A stretch of DNA of 56,258 nt from assembly GCF_007859915.1 (NCBI RefSeq), contig NZ_SJPM01000023.1, positions 1 through 56,258 of the forward strand, written 5' to 3'. This document shows positions 42,871-50,713 of the stretch, piece after piece. Numbering within the stretch: the first letter of the stretch is position 1; every line of letters begins with the position of its first letter. The position numbers and the translations under genes were made by a program. The notes below the pieces were generated by a model that did no database searches, was not told the origin of the DNA, and saw only the letters and a program-made list of their open reading frames with translations. The stretch comes from Neorhodopirellula pilleata (GTDB lineage: Bacteria; Planctomycetota; Planctomycetia; Pirellulales; Pirellulaceae).

Positions 42871-43044
42871 ATGAAGAACTGTCTGTTGATTGTCGTCTGT
42901 TTTGGCCTGATCGTCATGAGCCAAGCTGGTTGTGGACGAGAAGCCTCCGTCGTACAACCCGCCGATGCCGAGCCGGTTGATTTAACTGCTCAAGCAGCCG
43001 AGGAGCACCCTGAAGAATACGCGAATATGGCGAATTCACAATAA
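42871..43044 (+). CDS. Small lipoprotein
   Basis: A 57-residue protein starting MKNCLLIVVCFGLIVMSQ with a lipobox (SQAGC) and a short acidic tail. An in-frame TTG at 42856 is less likely than the ATG at 42871. It lies 179 bases after the DUF1559 gene; small lipoproteins commonly accompany DUF1559 genes in planctomycetes. Role unknown. Confidence 0.75.
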   Translation: MKNCLLIVVCFGLIVMSQAGCGREASVVQPADAEPVDLTAQAAEEHPEEYANMANSQ

Positions 43045-43144
43045 GAACCTATCCGAAAAGGGGTCTGACCCTCTCCGGCGAGGCCAAAAACGCAGCCTAA
43101 ATCGACTCACCTCCAAAGGGTCAGACCCCTTTTCGGATAGGCTC
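43045..43144. repeat. Large hairpin with 28-base arms
   Basis: The arm at 43045-43072 (GAACCTATCCGAAAAGGGGT and 8 more bases) is complementary to 43117-43144 with one mismatch, and the loop is 44 bases. It starts right after the lipoprotein stop codon. Its sequence is unrelated to the TGTTGATTTA family. Confidence 0.9.
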
Positions 43145-43250
43145 TAAGTTCGGTTCCCATAGATCCTTGAGCGAGTCAATGACCGGGTTTCGTCAGTTGA
43201 TTCGCTTTGATTTTGCAAATCAGTACAAGATGTGCCAGAACGTCAATCCA

Positions 43251-46200
43251 ATGAAATTTGGCGTCGGCGTTTTGGTCATTTGTTCGATGCTTGGTTGCCG
43301 TCGCGACTCACAGGATGTCTTGCAAGATGACCAGCGTCCGCCGGCAGTATATCAATCGGAAGCTAAAACTCTCGAATCGGTTCAACCGGAATCAAAGTCA
43401 GAAAATCGTGCGGTCGCTGAAGTCGGATCAACATTTCAGCTTCAGCGACTAGCAAGCCTTGTAACGGCTGGGAAACTCGACGAGGCAAGAGATTACCTGA
43501 GGCCGCAATTGATCGATCAGCCCAACAACTATGAACTGTTGTTTTGGGCTGCGCGAATCGAAGACGCAGATGGACGTACCGACGGAGCGGTTGAAATTCT
43601 TAAGGAGATACCCGAGCATGACCCAAGGCTCGGTTTAATCGCGATCGGTCACTCGGCTGATTTGTTAACGAAACTAGGTCGTTTTGATGAGGCGATCGAC
43701 CGATACGAACGCATCGTCGAGGCCGAGCCACAGATGGCGGTCGCCCACCGCCAGCTTGCATTTCTTTACAATCGTTTGGGCAATCGGCAATCGGCGATCC
43801 AACACCTGCAGGTGTTGCTGCGATTGGGTGACATCACGGAACAAGAACTGGCATCGCTTCTATGTTTACGAGATGCGTCATACACTCAGCCGTTGTCGAC
43901 TACCGATCTCGCTGCACTTGATCGAAATGCTCAGTCGATCGGTCTACTTGGTCGCGCCCGCGAACTTGCTACGGGAAATGATCTTCGCGCCGCCTACCGG
44001 TTACTGAGGCAAGAAATCGTTGAACGCATCAATGCATCCGCGACCAAGGCTGAGTCCCCTGTCATCTTAGACCCAGCGACCATAGCGCTGCTCGGTCGTC
44101 TCGTCGTAGAGCTGCAAGATCCAGAGGGAATTGCCTTTTGGTGTTCACTCGTCGAAGATCATCAAGAGCGTTTTGCAGAGCATTGGTTTGCATTGGGAAT
44201 GTGGAGCTTCGTCGTCGGTGGCAACGAAAATCCTCAGGCAACCGCTGCGATGCTGGGACAGTGTTTGCTCTTGGATCCCACCGATTGGGTTGCCCACGGA
44301 TTGCTTCAAAATGTGATGAATCAATTGAAGGAATCAAAGAGAGAACAGTCATTTCAGGATCGCGCGACGTGGATCAAACGCTCGATCTTGGCAAGTAATG
44401 AGATTTCCGAAAAGGGAATCTTATCGACCGATGCGATTGTCCGATTGTCCGAGTCCTTGGTTCAATTGGATCGTCCACTTGAAGCCAATGCTTGGCAAAT
44501 GATTGCGATCTCTTCTCGCATCGAGGCGAATCAAAGTCAGGAAACAGTGGAAGCCGTCAATGATCTGAAAACAACACATCAAAACTTGGTTGCTTTGGAT
44601 AAGGGGTTTGCTCAGCCGAGCGAGATTCTGTGCGGTATGCCAATGCCGTCTGACCTTTCCCGAATTCGCGATGACATATTAACCAAAATCAAACAAAAGC
44701 ACGACGTTAATGAGATCAACATTCGCCAGTCGTCAGATCCCGCGCGCCGTCAACAGTCGGTGGAGAGCGGGAAATGGCGAATGCGTCAAGAAGAGGTGGG
44801 GCTGCATTTTAGATATCGAAATAGCGAACCGGTCCGAGATCTTGATTTTCAACTTTATGAACAGTTCGGAGGTGGTGTGGGAGTGCTTGACTACGATCGG
44901 GATGGAAGCATTGATTTGTATTTCGCCCAAAGCGCGGGGGCACCGCTCGAGAATTCAGGCGTTTTCCCGAATCAGTTCTTTGCTCAGATTCAGGGGCGAT
45001 TCGCCGATGTGACGATGAGTTCCGGAGTTGGGGATCGAGGCTATGGTTTGGGTGTTGCGGTCGGTGATATCAATCAAGATGGATTCGACGATATCTTGGT
45101 TGCTAATTTCGGACGCAACGTTCTGTTTATCAACCAGGGTGACGGAACGTTTATCGAACCGGCGTTAGCAAAAGTATGGGAAGCAAAGTTTTGGACGTCA
45201 TCAATGGCGGTCGCGGATTTGGACGGAGACGGCCTGCCTGATGTTTTTGAAGTTAATTATATCGATGACGAACGAGTTCACGAACGCCCCACGACCGGAC
45301 CAAACGGCCGGCTTTCGTATTTCCCCGGTCCCGAAGACTTTCGACCGGCGAAAGACCGGTTGCTCATTCAATCCGACGACGGCAAATGGATAGAAAGCAA
45401 TCTAAGCGACGAATCAGCATCGGCCCCCGGACTTGGTATTCTGGTTGGGAACGTTGATTCAAGAACGAATCACAACGAGATCTTCATTGCCAATGACACA
45501 CGCCCTAATAGCTTTTGGCAATTTCAAGACGGTACCTGGAAGGATCTGGCGAAATTGAAAGGATGTGCGTATTCAGCCCGCGGGGGCAGTGGCGCTTCAA
45601 TGGGAATTGCGGCAGCAGATTTTGACAACAATGGCCAACTCGATTTGCACGTTACCAATTTCCTCAACGAGCCCGTCCACCTCTATATGCAGGACGACCA
45701 AGGTGTATTTGTTGATAAGGTCGTGCCAGGCGGACTGTACGGCGACTCAATGGGCGTTCTAGGCTTTGGTACGGTCGCAGCTGACACTGATAATGATGGC
45801 GATGCTGATCTCGTGACACTCAACGGACACATCGAAGACTTGCGATTTCGTAATGCGCCGTTCCGAATGAGACCTCAGTTTTTTCTGAATCAGGATGGCC
45901 GATTTAGATTGGCTGACGTTAACAATTCTTTTTCATCGGATCATTTTTTTAATCAGGAATCGGTCGGTCGCGGGCTTGTGAAAACGGACTGGAACCGTGA
46001 TGGTCGCATTGATTTGATCGCAACGCACCTCGATCAGCCTGCAAATCTTATCGAGAACGAGACCGATTCATTAGGTCACTGGATTCAATTGGAGTTTGTC
46101 GGCACACACAGTGAGCGGTCCGCGATCGGTACGATTGTCGCGATTGAAACTTCCATTGGCGAATCGAAACAATGGCTGACGTCAGGTGGCGGATACAGTT

Positions 46201-46367
46201 GTTCCGACGAACGTATCATTCACGTCGGCTTAGGCGAGGTGAACCGTATTGATTCTGTCAACGTGCAATGGCCGTCGGGTTCACGACAATCATTCAATAT
46301 CGCGAGAATCAATTGTCGCGTCATGCTGATCGAAGGCGAAGCCCAACCATATGTCCTATCACCCTGA
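43251..46367 (+). CDS. TPR/FG-GAP/ASPIC-UnbV lipoprotein
   Basis: A 1038-residue protein. The ATG at 43251 gives a lipoprotein signal (MKFGVGVLVICSMLGC); the frame extends upstream to 43167. Residues 45-300 contain TPR-like helical repeats (FDEAIDRYERIVEAEPQM). From about 510 on, FG-GAP/VCBS repeats with calcium-type loops recur: DYDRDGSIDLYF, DINQDGFDDILV, DLDGDGLPDVFE, DFDNNGQLDLHV, DTDNDGDADLVT, DWNRDGRIDLIA. The C-terminal 75 residues are an ASPIC/UnbV domain (GYSCSDERIIHVGLGEVNRI). The repeats predict a seven-bladed-propeller-like surface protein. It precedes the multihaem cytochrome gene and is probably coexpressed. Biochemical role unknown. Confidence 0.87.
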   Translation: MKFGVGVLVICSMLGCRRDSQDVLQDDQRPPAVYQSEAKTLESVQPESKSENRAVAEVGSTFQLQRLASLVTAGKLDEARDYLRPQLIDQPNNYELLFWAARIEDADGRTDGAVEILKEIPEHDPRLGLIAIGHSADLLTKLGRFDEAIDRYERIVEAEPQMAVAHRQLAFLYNRLGNRQSAIQHLQVLLRLGDITEQELASLLCLRDASYTQPLSTTDLAALDRNAQSIGLLGRARELATGNDLRAAYRLLRQEIVERINASATKAESPVILDPATIALLGRLVVELQDPEGIAFWCSLVEDHQERFAEHWFALGMWSFVVGGNENPQATAAMLGQCLLLDPTDWVAHGLLQNVMNQLKESKREQSFQDRATWIKRSILASNEISEKGILSTDAIVRLSESLVQLDRPLEANAWQMIAISSRIEANQSQETVEAVNDLKTTHQNLVALDKGFAQPSEILCGMPMPSDLSRIRDDILTKIKQKHDVNEINIRQSSDPARRQQSVESGKWRMRQEEVGLHFRYRNSEPVRDLDFQLYEQFGGGVGVLDYDRDGSIDLYFAQSAGAPLENSGVFPNQFFAQIQGRFADVTMSSGVGDRGYGLGVAVGDINQDGFDDILVANFGRNVLFINQGDGTFIEPALAKVWEAKFWTSSMAVADLDGDGLPDVFEVNYIDDERVHERPTTGPNGRLSYFPGPEDFRPAKDRLLIQSDDGKWIESNLSDESASAPGLGILVGNVDSRTNHNEIFIANDTRPNSFWQFQDGTWKDLAKLKGCAYSARGGSGASMGIAAADFDNNGQLDLHVTNFLNEPVHLYMQDDQGVFVDKVVPGGLYGDSMGVLGFGTVAADTDNDGDADLVTLNGHIEDLRFRNAPFRMRPQFFLNQDGRFRLADVNNSFSSDHFFNQESVGRGLVKTDWNRDGRIDLIATHLDQPANLIENETDSLGHWIQLEFVGTHSERSAIGTIVAIETSIGESKQWLTSGGGYSCSDERIIHVGLGEVNRIDSVNVQWPSGSRQSFNIARINCRVMLIEGEAQPYVLSP

Positions 46368-46422
46368 TGTATCAGGAATCACCGACCTAATGTTCGATAA
46401 CGAAACCAATGGATGATGACTC

Positions 46423-48519
46423 GTGAGGTCGACTTTTCCAACCGATCCAATGACAAGGATCGAATCACGATTCACGTCGTCGCGTTGTTTATCTCGACTT
46501 GGATCTTCCGCTTCGATCTTGCTTCTTTTCGCGTCTTGTACGCTAGGTTGCTTTCGTGAAACGGCTCGGCAGACGACGCCCGAGTCTGATGCCGGAACTT
46601 GGCAGGTGTCGCATGAACTGATACAGGTTAATCGTCCTTTTGACGAACCGGCATCGATTTCGAAGTTAGACGCTGGTTCGGATCAAGAACCACATGACGA
46701 GCGAGTCTATCCCCAAGGGTCAATCGGCACTGATGCGTGCGTTGCCTGCCACCGAGAACAAGCGGCGACTTATTCATTGACCACGCATGCTCGTGCCGGC
46801 CGCCCTATCGAGCAAAGCAACATCGCGGTCGAACATTCTTGGGACGATGAACGGTCCGGCAGACGATTCGAGGTGAGGCTGTCCGACGACGTGATGGAAC
46901 ATCACGAGATGATCCGACTCAGCGATTCAGTCACAGTTGCCCACCAGGCGGCCAAAGTGAGTTTTGAATTCGGATCCGGAACGCACGCCCATACCTATAT
47001 TTTTCGCGACGGTGCATTCGCGTGCGAGTCTCCGTTGACTTGGTATGCCGATGGCGGTAACTGGAACCTTTCGCCTGGCTATGACCCCTTAACACGACCA
47101 TCATTTGACCGACAGATTACGATTGGTTGTATTTATTGCCACGCCGGACGGGTCCAGATTTACAACGGCAACCCAAATCATTTCAAAATTGTCGAACCGT
47201 CCATCGGATGTGAACGATGCCACGGTCCCGGCGCGGGACATGTGGATCGCTATCAACACCAAAGCGAACTCGAGCGCGCAACCAAGTTGTCTCGCGACAC
47301 GGAATCGACCTTACCATCGCCGGAGTCAGAACCTGAATTTGACGTTGCCGACCTTGTGGTTAATCCTGCATCGCTAGGTAGAAATGAGTCCGAAGCCATC
47401 TGCGCCCAATGTCACTTACAAGGGGCTGTTCTCGTTGTCGCCCAGGGGGCGGATCTTTGGGACTATCGTCCCGGCCAATTGCTCGCTGAGAATCGCACCG
47501 ATTTTCAAAGCCAAGCAACGTCTGATGGATTTCGAATCGTCGGACACACTGAACAGATGCACGCAAGTCGGTGCTATCAGGAATCGTCGACTCTCACCTG
47601 CATCACCTGTCATGATCCTCATCGGCATGGAAATTTGGTCGATCTGAGGGCGGAGTACCAGCGTGCTTGCTTGGCATGCCATTCCGACGAATCCTGTCAC
47701 GTTGAATCTGCGATTCGGCTCGAAAAAGTGGGGAATGATTGTTCAAGTTGCCACATGCCCAAACGACCTACGAATGTAACTCATGCGGCGCTGCATGATC
47801 ATCGAATTGCAGTCCATCATGAATCATTCGAATTGGCAGGGCGGAGAGTGCCGATTGATCGCATGGCGGAATCGAGTGTTGCAGGTGAATCGGCAGGGAC
47901 GATACTCTTTCCAATTTTGAACTCGCCCGAAGTGAGTGCCAAGGAGAAGGATCGCCGATGGGCGTTAGCTACTCATCATTTCTATTTTAATGATCTACAG
48001 AAACAGACGATTGCTCAAGATATGAAGCGAGCCCAAGCCGTCTTATTAAGACTCCATCGCGAGGGAGAACCGGACGCCGACCGCGATGTCGCATTGGCAC
48101 GGGACTATTTCGATGCGGGAATGATCGGCCCAGCCGAACAACTCGCCAAAGCGATTATGCGAACGGAGTTTGGCCAACGTGACGCCGTTATCAACGCGAC
48201 CGATATCCTGGCCCGAATCGCAATGCAGCAGCAAGACAATGCCGTCGCATTGCAGCACTATGATCGTCTGACAAAAATCCGTCGTGTTGCCGGTGACCAC
48301 TATTTGCTGGGGGTTTGTTTGATCAACGCAGGCAGAACCCAAGAATCCATCGAGGCTTTGCTGCTGTCGCTGCGCATCGACCCGCTATTGGAATTGGCTC
48401 ACGAGCAACTCGCCGTTCTCTTCGAACATCATGGCGATCCTACCCGTGGCGACGCCCATCGCAAAGCGTTACGAGAAATCCGTTCATTTCGTCGTTCGTA
48501 CCCCAGCACCGCACCGTAG
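46423..48519 (+). CDS. Multihaem c-type cytochrome lipoprotein with TPR-like C-terminus
   Basis: A 698-residue protein with a signal ending in a lipobox-like LFASCTLGC (about residues 35-43). Seven CxxCH haem-binding motifs are visible: CVACH, CIYCH, CERCH, CAQCH, CITCH, CLACH and CSSCH. This arrangement resembles NrfA/octahaem-reductase-like cytochrome c554 families. The last 180 residues hold TPR-like helices. The frame opens with GTG at 46423 with ATG 46450 as alternative. It lies 55 bases after the ASPIC/UnbV gene. It likely acts in periplasmic or surface electron transfer; substrate unknown. Confidence 0.87.
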   Translation: MRSTFPTDPMTRIESRFTSSRCLSRLGSSASILLLFASCTLGCFRETARQTTPESDAGTWQVSHELIQVNRPFDEPASISKLDAGSDQEPHDERVYPQGSIGTDACVACHREQAATYSLTTHARAGRPIEQSNIAVEHSWDDERSGRRFEVRLSDDVMEHHEMIRLSDSVTVAHQAAKVSFEFGSGTHAHTYIFRDGAFACESPLTWYADGGNWNLSPGYDPLTRPSFDRQITIGCIYCHAGRVQIYNGNPNHFKIVEPSIGCERCHGPGAGHVDRYQHQSELERATKLSRDTESTLPSPESEPEFDVADLVVNPASLGRNESEAICAQCHLQGAVLVVAQGADLWDYRPGQLLAENRTDFQSQATSDGFRIVGHTEQMHASRCYQESSTLTCITCHDPHRHGNLVDLRAEYQRACLACHSDESCHVESAIRLEKVGNDCSSCHMPKRPTNVTHAALHDHRIAVHHESFELAGRRVPIDRMAESSVAGESAGTILFPILNSPEVSAKEKDRRWALATHHFYFNDLQKQTIAQDMKRAQAVLLRLHREGEPDADRDVALARDYFDAGMIGPAEQLAKAIMRTEFGQRDAVINATDILARIAMQQQDNAVALQHYDRLTKIRRVAGDHYLLGVCLINAGRTQESIEALLLSLRIDPLLELAHEQLAVLFEHHGDPTRGDAHRKALREIRSFRRSYPSTAP

Positions 48520-48554
48520 GAAGGTTATCGTCGCTCGAAATTTTGGACAAAGCA

Positions 48555-49940
48555 CTATTGGCTTGTCTCAAGAAGCCGGCGGCGGGCGATGTCCGGGGGC
48601 ATTAGGTCGATGGCTTCTTGTTCGGACGCGGGCAGCGATTCGTAGCGTTCGGCCAACGTCGGCGGTTTGGTTCGGCCGCGAAGCTTACGGTGGATCGTTT
48701 CCTGAGCCCAGTCCTGTAAGATCATCGAGCGCATCCACGGATCCGAAACGTAGGGTTGCAAGACTTCGGCGTCCTTGGCCGGCAACATGGAATGAATCAA
48801 GTCGAGTTCGCGTGAATCAAGTGGGGTAGCCGAGCGTCCCGGATCGGGAAATACGATCCCTCGGGCGATCATTCGGTAGACCATGTTCGGATCACTGATT
48901 CGGTTAGTCCGGGGACCGAATAGCTTGGACATGCGGTCGCCCATGATCTCACGGGCTTTCTCTTCGTTCTTAAAATCGATGTGGCTAAAGCGACTTTTGA
49001 CAATCTGAACGAGAGTGAAATCGATTCGCTCGATGGCTTCTTCGCTCAGATTGCGGCCCGTCGCCTGACCGATCGACGTGATCGTTTCGGCGATCGCCGC
49101 TTCGATAGCCGCTTGACGTTCGTCGCCGCTGCCCTGTTCGATCGCGGCCACGGTTTCGGATCGGAGCTGACCTCGCCATCGGGAGTAGTCTCGTATCGTT
49201 TGTAATCGCTCGGCCGCGTCGGGTTGTTGGGAAACTTCTTCGGCGGCGGCACGTAGTTGATCTTGGGTCGGCCGATCGAGACGCTCGAATCGTTCCCACC
49301 GCGACAAGGCCATCAGGCGTTGATCGTCTGGAAGTTGGGCAAGAGCCGTTTTTAACTCCGGCATCGTCGGCGAAGTGGCGACTAAAGCTTGCACGTCAGG
49401 AAGCATCGGTTCGGCAACGACGGAACGCCATCGCGGAGACGCCATGAGATCATCGATCAGCGATTCGTTGTCGGCAATTGTGTAGGCATCGATGTCGATC
49501 GCAACCGGAAAGTCGTTCGCATCCCGTATAGCGGTCCGATATTGCCACGCCCGCATCGCCATGAACGACAGTGTGATCGCGGCAAGCGGGATGAGGAACC
49601 ATGATGTTCGTTGTAAAACACTAGGATTGGTAGATTCCGACGATGCACCGACAGTGCCTTGACGAAGTCGCCCGGCGGGGAACTTGGGAGACGGAGCGTT
49701 CGAAGCCCGGTCGATATCGGCGACGACCAGTTCCAAGGTCGATTGAACGGAGTACTCCGTCGTCACCGGCGAAGGCAAAAGATCGAGCAAATCCCAGCCT
49801 CGCTGCAACGACTGTAGCCGCAAACGCAAGCTTTCATCGCTGACCAAACGTTGCTCTAGTTTCCCCCGTTCATCGCGTGGTAATTCACCATCGAGGTAGG
49901 CGACCAAGAGTTCGTCATCGATCACGCTCAAGTCGCTCAT
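48555..49940 (-). CDS. Anti-sigma-factor-like single-pass membrane protein
   Basis: A 461-residue protein. The N-terminal 50 residues (LLVAYLDGELPRDERGKLEQ) match the start of zinc-finger anti-sigma domains but lack the His-Cys-Cys zinc ligands. One transmembrane helix is at about 113-130 (FLIPLAAITLSFMAMRAW). The rest is a helical periplasmic part of unknown type, with a C-terminus rich in Leu, Pro and Arg. The ATG at 49940 overlaps the end of the ECF sigma factor gene (ATGA), which strongly suggests that it is the cognate anti-sigma factor. Confidence 0.78.
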   Translation of the reverse strand: MSDLSVIDDELLVAYLDGELPRDERGKLEQRLVSDESLRLRLQSLQRGWDLLDLLPSPVTTEYSVQSTLELVVADIDRASNAPSPKFPAGRLRQGTVGASSESTNPSVLQRTSWFLIPLAAITLSFMAMRAWQYRTAIRDANDFPVAIDIDAYTIADNESLIDDLMASPRWRSVVAEPMLPDVQALVATSPTMPELKTALAQLPDDQRLMALSRWERFERLDRPTQDQLRAAAEEVSQQPDAAERLQTIRDYSRWRGQLRSETVAAIEQGSGDERQAAIEAAIAETITSIGQATGRNLSEEAIERIDFTLVQIVKSRFSHIDFKNEEKAREIMGDRMSKLFGPRTNRISDPNMVYRMIARGIVFPDPGRSATPLDSRELDLIHSMLPAKDAEVLQPYVSDPWMRSMILQDWAQETIHRKLRGRTKPPTLAERYESLPASEQEAIDLMPPDIARRRLLETSQ

Positions 49941-50713
49941 CGCACGTCTCCGTCGTCGGAGATTCTTTCGTCAGCTTGATCGAAGTCCTCATCGCGTTCG
50001 GATGACGAACGATCACGGACGCCCGGTATCACCGCGCTGAGTGTCGGGAGTGACGCGGAGGCTTCAAACCCGACCTCCAAAACGCCTTCGTCGATATACG
50101 ATTGCAGGGCTTCCTTCAGTCCGACCCGCGCACGACTGAGCAGTGACTTGACCGCTTTGGTCGTCAATCCCATCGTTTCGGCGATTTCGAGATAACTCAT
50201 GTTTTCGAATCGAGACAGGATCAACGCCATGCGTTGTCGTTCATTGAGAGAAGCGACGGCGGCGCGTACCAATCGAGCCCGTTCATCCGTTTCGATCTGC
50301 CGTGTCGGCATCAGACCGCTGGCGTCGAGTGCCGTCGCGGCCAACATCGGACCGTCTCCTTCGTCGTGTGCCGACGACGTCGTGTCGGTTTCGCTGGACT
50401 CTTTCCGGCGGGCTTGGGTGCGTTTGGCATTGCGGGCGACATTGCCGGCGATCGTGAATAACCATGTCGAGAACTTCGCACCGGGTTGGTACGAATGTCG
50501 TGCTCGAAAGACACGCAAGAAAACTTCTTGAGCCATGTCTTCGGCGAGGTTCGCATGGGGTGCCAAATGTTGCATCAAACGGATCAAACGTGGCTGGTAG
50601 CGCCGCACGAGTTCTTCGAAAGCCCCCGCGTCGTCGTCGCGCACCCGCAGCATCAACCGAACATCAGGATCGGTTTGCGTGTATCGCAAAATCGTCGAAT
50701 CGGAAACGCTCAA
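49937..50713 (-). CDS. ECF-type RNA polymerase sigma factor
   Basis: A 258-residue ECF sigma factor. Region 2 is FEELVRRYQPRLIRLMQ through AEDMAQEVFLRVFRAR and FSTWLFTIAGNVARNAKR; region 4 is LNERQRMALILSRFENMS with the helix SYLEIAETMGLTTKAVKSLL. About 60 acidic residues extend the C-terminus beyond the usual length. The start is TTG at 50713; it overlaps the stop of the upstream kinase (TTGA), which explains the rare start codon as translational coupling. It forms an operon with the kinase and the anti-sigma-like gene. Confidence 0.92.
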   Translation of the reverse strand: MSVSDSTILRYTQTDPDVRLMLRVRDDDAGAFEELVRRYQPRLIRLMQHLAPHANLAEDMAQEVFLRVFRARHSYQPGAKFSTWLFTIAGNVARNAKRTQARRKESSETDTTSSAHDEGDGPMLAATALDASGLMPTRQIETDERARLVRAAVASLNERQRMALILSRFENMSYLEIAETMGLTTKAVKSLLSRARVGLKEALQSYIDEGVLEVGFEASASLPTLSAVIPGVRDRSSSERDEDFDQADERISDDGDVR

